Numbered from the stretch's first letter, positions 16,964 to 27,256 are shown. The stretch: DNA of 64,000 nt from Gammaproteobacteria bacterium (GCA_021773355.1 JAJFKE010000038.1:124001-188000), one strand, 5' to 3'. The notes: generated from the letters alone by a model not told the origin. Translations and numbers: made by a program.

Positions 16964-19302
16964 GATGCCGCCCTATCAATTAAAGAGTGGACTACCTTTG
17001 GTAGTTCGTTAGTATCGTAAGGCTTTGGCACACATACAACATTATCGAGTTTCGGAATACCGTTCTTGATCGCATTTTCAGTATATCCGGTGACCAGAAG
17101 AATTGGAGCATTAGGATTTCTACTGAGTATTCGTTTTGCCATTTCTATGCCGTTCATGCCGCCTGGCATTACAATATCTGAAAACACTAAATCGATTTCT
17201 GGATGGTCAATGAACTGCTTCAATCCGGAATTTCCATCTCTTGCTGTAACAACCTCGAAGCCCGCATCCACGAGCATATGCGCTGCAACGCTTCTAACAT
17301 TGTCGTCATCCTCAACCACCAGGATGGTGCCCTGATATTTGACTTGAGGGAGGTTTTTAACTTCAGTTAGCGACTTAGTACTTTTGACACTATCCTTATT
17401 AGCGAGAGGCAGAAATAACTTGAACGTTGTACCAACTCCAATTTTGCTGTCGACAGTTATATTTCCACCCGACTGCCTTAAAAAACCATACACCATGCTT
17501 AGCCCTAAGCCGGTTCCTTCATCTCTTTTCTTGGTGGTGAAGAATGGCTCAAATACATGGCTTTGCGTTTCTTGTGACATACCAATGCCCGTATCTTCCA
17601 CTTTGAGTTCAATACATTCCTCACTTCTTGGAGCGCCCTCCTCCGCGTTTAAATACCACAGGGATTTGACCTTGCGCAGCGATATCGCCAGTCTGCCACC
17701 ATCGGGCATTGCATCTTTGGCGTTAACACAAAGATTGAGTAACGCGTTCTCTAACTGGACGCGGTCAGTCATGCCAATACACACTTCGTTGTCGAGATCT
17801 AATTCAAGCGTAATCTCCTCCCCCAGAATGCGTTGTAAAAAACTCCGGTAATCCAGTAATAGCTCGTTAATGCTTTCCGGTGCCAGTTTTAAAGCCTGCT
17901 CCCTTGAAAAACCAAGTAGACGATTCACCAGTTCCGCACCGTTTCTTGCCGCGATCATTACTTTGTTCAACAGATCAACGTCTCGACCCTCGGCGTTTCT
18001 CTTGAGGAACTGAATATTTCCCATAATCACAGTTAGCAGGTTATTAAAATCATGAGAGACTCCACCTGTTATTCGCCCAATCGCTTCCATTTTTTGCGAC
18101 TGGCTAAGCAGAGCTTCCATCTCCCTCTGCCTGGAAATATCTGAGAAGCAAATCACTGCTCCTATCACCTTGCTTTCTTTAACAATGGGCCAACAGGAAA
18201 AACGCACCGGCAGAACCAGTCCGTCCTTGCCGACGAATTCACTATGCATGCCGGTCATCGATTTTCCATCTAGATAGCACTGAGAAATAGCCGTGGTCGA
18301 TTTTATAAAAACCTCAATGTCTCCTCCACGCCGCCTAACTAGCCTCTGCGCTTTATCTCCGAGAACTTCGTCTTCACGATAGTTGAGTAAGTTCAATGCC
18401 GAAGGATTTATAAACGTGATCTTTCCAATGCTGTTTATCCCATAGATTCCTTCTTCAATAGAATCCAAAAGCAGCAATCTTTCTTCGGCTGCTGCTTGAA
18501 GCTTCCTGTCAGCGCTTTCATTTTTCATCAGCAACTCTTGTTCCCGAGTTCGTCGCTGGGTTAACTCTCCTTCCTTTCTTTTTAATTTATCTTCGTCCCG
18601 CACAAGTTTCGATTTGAGAGAAACATTCTGCAGTTGTAGAACGATGCCTTTATTTAGGTCTTTTCCTATATGCAAACCGAGTGGAACAATGAACGCGATA
18701 TAGCATAAAAATGCTCCGGCAAGTGTTAGGGATATATCAGACCCAGAGGCAACCAGGGAAACAGTAGTTATTAAAACAGGCGGCACGGAGAAAAACGCAA
18801 AAAGCGTCTTTAGTATCGACAATGAGGCCGCCGCTCCCGCTACCACACCACAAATCCAAAGAACTACCATTCCCATTTGTATGAAACTTGGATTGGCTGG
18901 CAGAGTAAACCAGGCACTTCCCCATATAACACCCGAAATGGCCCCGCCGTAAAGCAAAAAACGCCAACGAGACTCAAGCGTAGACATGAGTTTCGGATGT
19001 CTATGATGACGATAGACTAATACACCTCTGGTGAGAGTGACGGAAACCAGCATCGCACACCAAATGAAAACTCTGGGACTACCGGTGGACATAAATAAGG
19101 CGATAGCCAAGTATGTCCCAACTACAATATCTGATAGGAAAATTAGCGGCAAGTGCCTAAATACGGCATGCACTTGTGCTTGTCGAATAATTTTAGTGTC
19201 TAGATCAGAATCAAGATCAAGGTTAAAATTCGTCGGCTCATCAAAAGGAAATATATATTTTGAAAATAGGTTTGTCTTCATGTAATTCCATAACGCCATC
19301 AT
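16960..19302 (-). CDS. Membrane hybrid histidine kinase with PAS and C-terminal receiver
   Basis: 780 residues. N-terminal region (about 50-230) has several membrane helices; then a charged coiled coil (235-275), a PAS domain (about 280-395), HisKA with phospho-acceptor His417 in GGVSHDFNNLL, and a HATPase (NLCVNAKDAMPDGG, EDTGIGM, GTGLGLS). The receiver has Asp709 in VFSDIVMPGG. Phosphate probably passes to the coupled REC-EAL protein. A second kinase with the same architecture lies at 20447-22720, pointing the other way. Signal unknown. Confidence 0.92.
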   Translation of the reverse strand: MMALWNYMKTNLFSKYIFPFDEPTNFNLDLDSDLDTKIIRQAQVHAVFRHLPLIFLSDIVVGTYLAIALFMSTGSPRVFIWCAMLVSVTLTRGVLVYRHHRHPKLMSTLESRWRFLLYGGAISGVIWGSAWFTLPANPSFIQMGMVVLWICGVVAGAAASLSILKTLFAFFSVPPVLITTVSLVASGSDISLTLAGAFLCYIAFIVPLGLHIGKDLNKGIVLQLQNVSLKSKLVRDEDKLKRKEGELTQRRTREQELLMKNESADRKLQAAAEERLLLLDSIEEGIYGINSIGKITFINPSALNLLNYREDEVLGDKAQRLVRRRGGDIEVFIKSTTAISQCYLDGKSMTGMHSEFVGKDGLVLPVRFSCWPIVKESKVIGAVICFSDISRQREMEALLSQSQKMEAIGRITGGVSHDFNNLLTVIMGNIQFLKRNAEGRDVDLLNKVMIAARNGAELVNRLLGFSREQALKLAPESINELLLDYRSFLQRILGEEITLELDLDNEVCIGMTDRVQLENALLNLCVNAKDAMPDGGRLAISLRKVKSLWYLNAEEGAPRSEECIELKVEDTGIGMSQETQSHVFEPFFTTKKRDEGTGLGLSMVYGFLRQSGGNITVDSKIGVGTTFKLFLPLANKDSVKSTKSLTEVKNLPQVKYQGTILVVEDDDNVRSVAAHMLVDAGFEVVTARDGNSGLKQFIDHPEIDLVFSDIVMPGGMNGIEMAKRILSRNPNAPILLVTGYTENAIKNGIPKLDNVVCVPKPYDTNELPKVVHSLIDRAAS

Positions 19303-19717
19303 GTAGAAAACTATTACTACTCAATTCTAAGACTGATCAAACCGCTTACATTTTTCCAACACCCCGCACCCTATCTTGGCGGCTCCGGAAATGGTTTCTT
19401 TACGCAAAGTCAATTAGCAGGCAACACAAGTCTACAGCCCCTTCTCATCTTAATATGTAATCCATCTTGTAGGAGAATCGGAAAATAATGTGAGATAGTT
19501 CTCCTAACCAGCAGAAACTTGTTGCTGGCAGGTTCTTCTATGTATTTATGAATTACTGCTTTAGTAGAAGCGAATTTCTGTCGTAGCATTAATGTTAGTC
19601 AAAAATACGTCAACGCTATAGCTGACAAACAACGACTGAGTCTAATTTTTGCCATTGTCACGTATCCAGTTGACATCTATGTAGGTAGTTTCTCACGCTT
19701 TACTTGGTGGCTTAAGA
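19303..19717. other. Intergenic region with two adjacent hairpins
   Basis: 415 bp between the first kinase and the HTH gene, both reading outward, so both promoters should lie here. No convincing ORF. Two inverted repeats stand next to each other: TAGGAGAA (19470-19477) with TTCTCCTA (19499-19506), and CCAGCA (19508-19513) with TGCTGG (19523-19528). A TTGACA occurs at 19670-19675 without a good -10. The repeats may be leader structure, an operator, or part of a small RNA. Confidence 0.4.
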
Positions 19718-20020
19718 ATGAGTTACGTAGGGACCTATCTAGATCAGTTGATAGAAAAGAAGAACCTCAAGTCTGATAGCGACCTAGCTAACTACTTGCA
19801 GATTTCTCGCCAACATTTGAGCAGAATTAGAATTGAAGGCGTCCTGAGCGAAGAAAAATGCCTAATAGTTGCCAGTGAACTAGATATCAACCCACTCGAA
19901 TTGCTTTCCTACATGCGCGCAAAAAAAGCCAAGTCTGAAGAAGCGCGGAAAATCTGGATGGAATTACACAAAAAAACCAAACGTGTAAAGGCCTACATAC
20001 TGCTTAATAGCAACTCATAA
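19718..20020 (+). CDS. Small HTH regulator, DUF3693/XRE-like
   Basis: 100 residues with an N-terminal Cro/C1-type helix-turn-helix (SDSDLANYLQISRQHLSRIR, about 20-40) and a short C-terminus (ELDINPLELLSYMRAKKAKSEEARKIW) resembling the phage-associated DUF3693 regulators. No sensory domain. Sits between the two divergently oriented hybrid kinases, in the same direction as the second. Candidate local repressor of one or both kinase promoters; that role is inference from position. Confidence 0.75.
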   Translation: MSYVGTYLDQLIEKKNLKSDSDLANYLQISRQHLSRIRIEGVLSEEKCLIVASELDINPLELLSYMRAKKAKSEEARKIWMELHKKTKRVKAYILLNSNS

Positions 20021-20446
20021 CCTGACAACAGAACCTCTAGGAAATTCAATTTTATGATAACTAGATATTCAAATAGTACTAATCTGACAAAATAGTGGAA
20101 TATCCAACTAAGTCCTTATTTCACGTATAATCATCCCGCCTTAATCTGAGGGGATCGAGGATGAGAAACTATTTCTTCAGGTTCCGGGCGTGGCGACCAG
20201 CACATTATTGCCCTGAGCTAGCAGTAGGTGTACGCTGTCCTTTCCAGAGTCCTCTATTTCTCAGTATCTTGGGAGTTTGGAGTAAATTAAGAAACACTAG
20301 AGCCACCGCAAAGCAGTTAATTGAATCCGTAGGTATTGTACTCTCTACATGCACCGGTAGTTTCTGTTGCTCAGGCAGTGTCGCAACCTTGGCATGCGTA
20401 ATATCGGAAACCGATCTGGTTACCACCTGAAGACTGGCAAGGCCCT
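20021..20446. other. Leader/intergenic region before the second kinase
   Basis: 426 bp. An 89-codon ATG ORF (20161-20430, preceded by a GGGGATCGAGG purine stretch) is possible, but its translation looks random and it has no family resemblance, so I do not call it. A short dyad ATCGG-AAA-CCGAT is present near 20402-20414. No riboswitch pattern recognised. Confidence 0.3.
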
Positions 20447-22720
20447 ATGGAAAATTACAATTTGGATGCACAGAAGATTTACCAGGAAAAAGTAAATTCT
20501 GTCTTCGCGCAACTTCCAATAGTCTTACGGACAGATGTCATTGCCGGCACAATGCTCTTCGTCTTTGCTGTATTCATACCCCAAACTCAAAACCCATTTA
20601 CTTATTATTGGTTTGTAGTTCTCCTACTGGTAAATATTGTTGGTTTCATCGGTAACCATCATTATAAAAAGCTAACAAGCCAGCCTGAAAATACTAAGTC
20701 ACGCGAACGATTTCTGATGCTAACCGCCCTTCTGTCAGGTTTGCTCTGGGGCAATACCTGGGTAATGGCTCCGTTTAGTGCTGAGGCTTTACTACAAGCA
20801 CCTAAGGGAGCGTCGTTGCTTTGGGCTTGTGCAATGTTGGCCAGTGCTGTGATCAACCTGTCCACTATTAGGAAACTTTTCTTTTGTTTCGCAATACCTA
20901 CGATTTTCTGCCAAGTGGGCTTTTTGCTTTATCATGGCTCTGAAAGAGACCTTCAATTAGCTTCCGCACTACCTTTAGTTCTCGTATTCATTTCCTTCTT
21001 AGCTATGCGAGTAAATGTCGATCTAAACCGAGCTATCAAATTGAAGCTGCAGAACAAGCTGTTGGATGCTGAGTTGCGAGAGGAAAAAATAGAACTGGAG
21101 CTGCGCAAGGAAGAGTTGTTCAAAAGAATAGAACGGGAGAAAGAACTACTCGCAGAAAAGATCGATGTAGATAGCAAATTAGCCATGGCAGCGAAAGAGA
21201 AACTGCTGCTACTCGATGCGGTGGGCGAGGGCATATTTGGGGTAAATAGTGCGGGGAATATCAGTTTCGTGAATGCAATGGCATTACAGCTTTTACATTA
21301 CGAAGAGGCTGAGGTCATTGGAAAGAATGCTTTGGAAACCCTGTCTCGGAGCAACAGCAAAACTGGCAAAGAAGCTGCCACCCGACTTTCAATAAATGCC
21401 TGCCTGCTTCAAGGCAAGCCAGTTCAATCCGTCGGTGGGGTATTCTGCGGAAAAGGCGATGTAATCATTCCAGTTACATTCTCTTGCAGGCCTATTTCCG
21501 AAGACGGGGCTTTGATAGGCGCTGTGGTCAGCTTCTTCGACATGACTAAGCAATTGGAAATGGAAGCGAAACTGCTGCAATCGCAGAAAATGGAGGCAAT
21601 AGGCCGCATAACAGGCGGCGTGGCACATGACTTCAATAATCTTCTAACAGTCATCATGGGTAACCTGCAGTTTCTGAAGCGTCGATTGACCAGCGACGGA
21701 CGGTTGGGGGAAACGGAAATAATCGATAATCTGGTAAAGGCCGCTAAAAATGGGGCAGATCTCAATAAACGCCTACTGAGCTTCTCCAAGGAGCAAGCTC
21801 TGTTGAGCAAAGCGGAAGACATCAATAGTTTACTAACAGATATGGAAGGGTTTCTCTATGGTGTGTTAGGAGAGGACATAGAACTTGAACTAAGTCTTAG
21901 TGAGGAGAGCAACACTGTCAAAATCGACCGCACACAGTTTGAAAACGTCATTGTTAATCTCTGTGTCAATGCCAAGGACGCCATGCCTAAGGGCGGGAAA
22001 GTCACTATTCGTACACGCAACATCCAACTCACGGAACCTCCTTCATCAACTCCAGTAAAGGCTGGTGCACAAGAATATGTAGAACTCACTGTCACCGATA
22101 ATGGCATGGGTATTCCGGCCGAAATTCAGGACAAGATCTTCGACCCATTTTTTACAACAAAGGCCATGGGCGAGGGCTCCGGTTTCGGCCTGAGCACGGC
22201 TTTTGGCTTCCTGCAGCAATCCGGTGGGAATATTACCGTTAGAAGCCGGCAGGGTGAATGGACTACCTTCACTCTGCACATACCTCTGGCGAATGAATTG
22301 CTTAAATCCAGACAGCAAGAAACTTCCTCTGAAGATTTGCAAGAACAATACAACGGGACGATTCTGTTAGTCGAAGATGACTCAGGCGTCAGGGATGTCG
22401 CTGCTCAAATGCTGCTGGAAGCAGGCTTTAAGGTCATCGCAGCAAACGATGGCAACTCTGGGTTAGAACGTTTTAATAATAACCCGGGAATTGATCTGGT
22501 TTTTTCCGACATCATGATGCCCGGCGGTATGAATGGCATCGACATGGCAAAACTGATATTGAAAGAAAAACCCAGGACCCCAATTCTACTAGCCACTGGC
22601 TACACTCAGCAAATTTTGAAAGACAAAATCGAAGAGTCAGACAATATCACCTGCATTTCGAAACCCTACGATACGAACAAGCTGCCAGAGCTGATTAATT
22701 CAATGTTGGTTATAGCGTAA
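20447..22720 (+). CDS. Membrane hybrid histidine kinase, paralogue of the 16960-19302 kinase
   Basis: 757 residues with the same order of parts as its neighbour: membrane helices (about 20-200), coiled coil, PAS (about 255-370), HisKA with His394 in GGVAHDFNNLL, HATPase (NLCVNAKDAMPKGG, TDNGMGIP, GSGFGLS), receiver with Asp688 in VFSDIMMPGG. Many blocks are identical to the other kinase, so the pair arose by duplication. This copy has no coupled response regulator; its receiver or the REC-EAL protein may be its output. A histidine phosphotransfer protein is not present in the window. Confidence 0.92.
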   Translation: MENYNLDAQKIYQEKVNSVFAQLPIVLRTDVIAGTMLFVFAVFIPQTQNPFTYYWFVVLLLVNIVGFIGNHHYKKLTSQPENTKSRERFLMLTALLSGLLWGNTWVMAPFSAEALLQAPKGASLLWACAMLASAVINLSTIRKLFFCFAIPTIFCQVGFLLYHGSERDLQLASALPLVLVFISFLAMRVNVDLNRAIKLKLQNKLLDAELREEKIELELRKEELFKRIEREKELLAEKIDVDSKLAMAAKEKLLLLDAVGEGIFGVNSAGNISFVNAMALQLLHYEEAEVIGKNALETLSRSNSKTGKEAATRLSINACLLQGKPVQSVGGVFCGKGDVIIPVTFSCRPISEDGALIGAVVSFFDMTKQLEMEAKLLQSQKMEAIGRITGGVAHDFNNLLTVIMGNLQFLKRRLTSDGRLGETEIIDNLVKAAKNGADLNKRLLSFSKEQALLSKAEDINSLLTDMEGFLYGVLGEDIELELSLSEESNTVKIDRTQFENVIVNLCVNAKDAMPKGGKVTIRTRNIQLTEPPSSTPVKAGAQEYVELTVTDNGMGIPAEIQDKIFDPFFTTKAMGEGSGFGLSTAFGFLQQSGGNITVRSRQGEWTTFTLHIPLANELLKSRQQETSSEDLQEQYNGTILLVEDDSGVRDVAAQMLLEAGFKVIAANDGNSGLERFNNNPGIDLVFSDIMMPGGMNGIDMAKLILKEKPRTPILLATGYTQQILKDKIEESDNITCISKPYDTNKLPELINSMLVIA

Positions 22721-23132
22721 CTATCGCCGAGCTAAAGCTGCCCTCGGGGAGAAATTTCCCGCAGATAAACTTCGAACCAATCGCGCCCCTATGACTAATT
22801 TTGAATTCACTTTAGGGAATTGATTAAAATTTAATCCCCCCCCCCCTTTCAATACCTTCTTTCACCGCACATACACCGACCAACCTGGATACTGCACGTC
22901 AACTAAATAACTGACACGAGCATCTGCGTGGAAATGGGTTTGTCACGTAGATAGATGACGAACTTGTGAGTGTTTTCCTACAAGTTTGCTTGCCCAATAC
23001 GAATTGGCTTGCTTAGAGAACTGCCGTGACGCGCTGATCCGGAAGAAATACGTAAAACCTGATAGCGACTCAGTTTAAAAATTTGACTCTGTCCAAAAGA
23101 CCGACGAATGCAGAGAGATCAAGTCGCAGGCA
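22721..23132. other. Intergenic region with A/T dyad and C11 tract
   Basis: About 410 bp without a supported gene. A 15-bp palindrome (GATTAAA-A-TTTAATC, 22822-22836) runs into a homopolymer of 11 C's (22836-22846). The tract is upstream of a frameshifted exported gene and a TonB receptor gene. No terminator with a T-tail is visible after the kinase. Confidence 0.45.
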
Positions 23133-24201
23133 ATGAAACTTACCACGCCAATGCAGGCCCTTGAGAACAAACCCATGTCGAGTTCAAACCCCTCGCTAAA
23201 AACCAACTTTATGATTGCTTTAGGGTTTTTCTGTGCTGCTATGGGGAATGCCCAAGCAGGCAGCTTCACTAGCACGTTAACAGTATAGAAGAACTGACTT
23301 TCGCTGACACTAGTGTCTTACTAGTTGGAGGCAGTGCATTCTCCTCCATTGCAGATGCCAACGCAGCAGCGAGCAACGGCTCAAGGCTGGACTTTCATTA
23401 ACGAGATGACATCACTGTCCTGTACTGCCCGAGGCATTCAATCCGCCTTCGGCATTGGTCAGTTAAGCACTCTCAACTCGTTGAACTTGTCCAGCAATCA
23501 GTTGACCACTATTGATGTGAGCGCGCTGTCTTCTTTGCAACAGCTGACGCTTATCGATAACTCCTTTTCACAAACCGCTATCAGCTATCTTGACAGCATT
23601 CATGGTGCCAACGGGCTTGTGGTTACGCGGGTAATTCCCGTTGCCATCATCGAAGAAGAAGCCGTTGTGGAAGAACCCACTGCCAGTGAGGAAGTTACCG
23701 AGGCTGCCGATGCTATCGATGATGAGATTACAGACATAGCGATACCCGATGACGGCGCAGAGGTCTCACCGGAAACTGCCGATGCCATCGTCTTTTCTGG
23801 AACTTTTGGTTTTGACGATGTCACCGAAAAAGAAGCAGGCTCTGATAATGTTAGCGAGTTTACACTGAATACTCCCCAGGGAACTGACCCTTCGGACTTA
23901 GACTATACCTATACGGTAGATTATCCCGACGGCAGAACTCAGAATATTGCCCCCTTTGTTGCCGATGACAGCTTCTTCGATTCTCTGGGTTCACGCGGGC
24001 TCAAATTCAATACTTCACGAAGTAACGGAGTGGTAACGATCACAGATGCAAATACTGCAGCTACCACCCGCTTCAGACCCGACTATTTTGTAACCCCACT
24101 CGATGCCTCCGGTCAGGCTTTTCTAGAAGAAAATGCAGACCCGGCTGGAAGTAATAGACAATGCGGCTAAGGGCACTTATTCTGCTAAGGCAACTTTATA
24201 G
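23133..24201 (+). pseudogene. Frameshifted exported protein with leucine-rich repeats
   Basis: Coding pieces in three frames. Frame A from ATG 23133 (or 23175) gives a signal peptide (FMIALGFFCAAMGNAQAG) and stops at TAG 23286. A shifted frame continues IEELTFADTSVLLVGG...ADANAAASNG to a stop near 23398. The first frame then resumes at GWTFINEMTSLSC with LRR-like LSTLNSLNLSSNQLTTIDVS, an acidic spacer (EEEAVVEEP), and a beta-type domain. Near 24147 a third shift would restore LEVIDNAAKGTYSAKATL and a stop at 24201. Either a decaying gene or several indel errors in the assembly. Lies directly before the TonB receptor and may once have formed a surface pair with it. Confidence 0.6.
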
Positions 24202-24247
24202 TTCTACGGTTGTTACAAAAACGCCAAAAAACCCACAGGAGCAGATA

Positions 24248-27200
24248 ATGAATAAAAGAAAATCTATGATTTCTGTTGGTGTTGCGATAGGCCTAGGCTT
24301 GTCAATACCCCCCGTCGCCAGCGCTCAGGACGACTCCATCGAGCAAATTATTGTAACCGGCTCGTTCATACGACGTGACAATTTCGACTCAGCGTCGCCC
24401 GTTGAAATTATCACTCAAGAGGATATTGTTGCGGAGGCAACTCCTTCACTTGGGGAAATTATTTCCAACCAGACCATGAATTTTGGCTCTGACATCAGAG
24501 CTAATGGCTTCGGTCGTCGATTCCAGGAAGGCAATAGCACTAATGCTAACCTGCGCGGGCTGGGATCAGGCGCTACCCTGCAATTGGTGGACGGAAAGCG
24601 TAGTTCCTCCAGCAACCTGAATAACTTCCTTCCGCAAATTGCCATAGGCCGTGTCGACATTCTTAAAGATGGCGCTTCGGCACTTTATGGTTCCGATGCC
24701 GTGGCTGGTGTGGTCAATGTCATTACACGAAATAATTTCGAAGGTAATGAACTTTCATTGTTCCGCACAGAAGACAGTCGTGGTGATCATGCAGAAGACG
24801 TTATCGAATTCATCCACGGTGCTTCTTCAGATCGAGGCCACTTCACCATTGCCCTGGGGTTTCGGGACAGAAGTGCATTAAAACAGGGTGATCGAGATGA
24901 CTATGTATTCCCCAGAGCCTTTGCCAGGTCTAATGATGGCAACCCAGGCTCCTACCGCGTTCCCAATCGAGGCGCGGACGGCCTTTTAACTGGTACGACT
25001 AGTCAATTGGCCGACCCTGGTTGTGGTGTTGACAACGGGCCCGGCGGCACCAATGAAGCTGCTTATCGAAACAATATCAGCGGCCAGCCTAATGCTACCG
25101 GTACTACCTGCCAGTTCTACTTCGGTGAATGGTTCAACTATGTAAATGACAACAAGCAAGCGTCTCTGTGGACCAACTACGAATATGAACTCAACGATAG
25201 TCTTAGCTTTGAAGGCGACTTTATGTTTTCCAAGCAGGATGCGCACGGTCGCAGCTCTAACTCCAACCCCGGTGGCCGCGTCGACTTGCTGCCAACTATC
25301 CCGGGCGAACACCCGGGCAACCCCTATACGGCCATGGCTGATCGGGGTAATGGCTTGGAGCCAATCTATGCGCAGGTAGGCCCGGATGGACGAGCGTTAC
25401 GTGATGCCAGTGGAGCAGTTCAATTGTCGGCAGACCCGTTCAACCCTTCCAGCGGCATTTCCTTCAACGAAGACGTTGTTGCCTCTAATTTGCGACTATT
25501 TGGTAAGTTGGGAAATCAACCCGACCAGGGCCGCAACTCGGATGGATCGCACACAGCTGAGCATACTTTCAGCACTACGAACTGGCGTATAGGCGGAACT
25601 CTGGAATGGGAAATACCCAGCTCAAGTTGGATTGCCAGTTTGAGTTCTTCCTATCAAAGAACTGAGTCAATCATTCGCGGGAAAAACGCTGACCTGCGTG
25701 CAGTTCAGGACGGCGTAGTTGGCAACCTTGGTATATCGGGTGACGCATGGTACAACCCGTTCTCGACCGTTGCCTTTCAGTGCACCAACCGAATCTGTGC
25801 CAATACCGGCACACCGCAATTCGATAATACCGACGATGTGGTGAATACGGTAGATGTTGTCTATGACACCCTCAGCGATCAGAGTCTGTTCTTGCTGGAA
25901 GGTCTGGTGACTGGTGATCTTTTTGAGATACCAGGGGGTACGGTCGCTGCAGCGTTCGGTGTTAACACGCGTTATTTCGAAACCGAGAACGATCAGCCCA
26001 ATATCGCAAACCAATGTAATCGCTGGATCAACGGCTGCGCTTTTGATTTCACCGCCGATAGAACCGTTGACTCAGCCTTTTTTGAGATCGCAGTGCCAGT
26101 TTTGTCCGATAGTGTGGTAGGCGATCTTGAACTAACACTGGCTGGAGGCTATGTGGATTACAGTGATATTGGTAATTCCTTTGATCCGAAGATCGCATTT
26201 AGATGGCAGCCCCATGAATACGTGGCGGTACGTGGTTCTTATTCAGAGGCTTTTATTGCACCGACTCTGAACGACTTGTTTGCGCCGGCGGTATCGTTCC
26301 TGCAAACAGTAGATGATGCCATCGGTGGCGATTTGGGTACATTTAAGACCACTACCAACAGAGGTAATCCTGATCTAACGTCAGAAACTGCTGATATTTG
26401 GAACGTGGGTTTTACAGTTACCTTCCCGGTATTTGGTGGCGATCTGAGTTTTGGCGCTGACTATACAGAGTTCGATTTTGTGGATCGTATCGCCTCAACT
26501 ACTGCGCAGAACATCATTGATGATGATTTTGCGGCTTTTACAGCCAGTGGTCGCGATGCCAACAATCCATCGGATATCGCCTCCTGGGTAAATGGCCTAA
26601 GCTCACCCAATCTGCTCAGAAACCCAGCTTCGGGTGACTTACTGGAGATTTTTGTTTCCGACATAAACTCGCAGTCTATGAACGTGACGTCGATTGACTA
26701 TTATCTCTCGTACAACTACACCACTAATGATTGGGGCGATTTTCGATTCAATCTGAGTGCAACGCAGATGGATGAGTATCTGTTCGATATCACTCCTACC
26801 CTGCAAGACGATGCAGTAGGCAAACAGAATGACACCATCGGTTCGGTTCCGCCGATACCCGAATGGAATGTTCGCGCCTCGCTGAATTGGAACTACAATA
26901 ACCACAATGTCATGTTAGCCGCTCGCTATACCGATGAGATCAGCTTAAACGGACTCTCATCGGGCTTGAACGGTCTAGCAGCTGCAGGCAGATTCAGCAC
27001 GCTGGCGTTTCTGGGCTTCTGTGACCTCCCTTCCTGCTATAGAAATATAGTTGATGCGGAGACCTTGGTCGATCTGACTTACAGTTACAATTTCGAAGAT
27101 CTTCTTGGTACCGGAAGAAGAACCAGACTGGAAATTGGAGCTCGTAATCTGCTTGATGAACTTCCCGATGTGCAGATGACTCTTGGTGGTATGGACACTT

Positions 27201-27256
27201 TTATAAGTGATCCGCGCGGACGGATGATTTCTTTCCGCATCGTGCAGGATATCTAA
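24248..27256 (+). CDS. TonB-dependent outer-membrane receptor
   Basis: 1002 residues from ATG 24248, chosen for the AGGAG upstream and the signal peptide (cleavage near ASA-QDD). Plug domain: IIVTGSFIRR TonB-box-like start, SPVEIITQEDI, LRGLGSGATLQLVDGKR, VDILKDGASALYGSDAVAGVVN. The rest is a 22-strand-type barrel with many aromatic beta strands and a typical closing segment (RTRLEIGARNLLDELPDV...). This subtype (long barrel, SPVEIIT plug) often handles carbohydrates or peptides, but the ligand cannot be told. A terminator follows the stop codon. Confidence 0.93.
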   Translation: MNKRKSMISVGVAIGLGLSIPPVASAQDDSIEQIIVTGSFIRRDNFDSASPVEIITQEDIVAEATPSLGEIISNQTMNFGSDIRANGFGRRFQEGNSTNANLRGLGSGATLQLVDGKRSSSSNLNNFLPQIAIGRVDILKDGASALYGSDAVAGVVNVITRNNFEGNELSLFRTEDSRGDHAEDVIEFIHGASSDRGHFTIALGFRDRSALKQGDRDDYVFPRAFARSNDGNPGSYRVPNRGADGLLTGTTSQLADPGCGVDNGPGGTNEAAYRNNISGQPNATGTTCQFYFGEWFNYVNDNKQASLWTNYEYELNDSLSFEGDFMFSKQDAHGRSSNSNPGGRVDLLPTIPGEHPGNPYTAMADRGNGLEPIYAQVGPDGRALRDASGAVQLSADPFNPSSGISFNEDVVASNLRLFGKLGNQPDQGRNSDGSHTAEHTFSTTNWRIGGTLEWEIPSSSWIASLSSSYQRTESIIRGKNADLRAVQDGVVGNLGISGDAWYNPFSTVAFQCTNRICANTGTPQFDNTDDVVNTVDVVYDTLSDQSLFLLEGLVTGDLFEIPGGTVAAAFGVNTRYFETENDQPNIANQCNRWINGCAFDFTADRTVDSAFFEIAVPVLSDSVVGDLELTLAGGYVDYSDIGNSFDPKIAFRWQPHEYVAVRGSYSEAFIAPTLNDLFAPAVSFLQTVDDAIGGDLGTFKTTTNRGNPDLTSETADIWNVGFTVTFPVFGGDLSFGADYTEFDFVDRIASTTAQNIIDDDFAAFTASGRDANNPSDIASWVNGLSSPNLLRNPASGDLLEIFVSDINSQSMNVTSIDYYLSYNYTTNDWGDFRFNLSATQMDEYLFDITPTLQDDAVGKQNDTIGSVPPIPEWNVRASLNWNYNNHNVMLAARYTDEISLNGLSSGLNGLAAAGRFSTLAFLGFCDLPSCYRNIVDAETLVDLTYSYNFEDLLGTGRRTRLEIGARNLLDELPDVQMTLGGMDTFISDPRGRMISFRIVQDI

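Noticed and set aside
20161..20430. 89-codon ORF with a purine-rich stretch before its ATG
   Set aside because: Translation looks random, has no domain or signal, and lies in the leader of the second kinase. Kept only as a note.
23075..23275. Minus-strand ORF antisense to the signal peptide of the broken LRR gene
   Set aside because: The + strand reading gives a classic signal peptide; the minus reading has no support.
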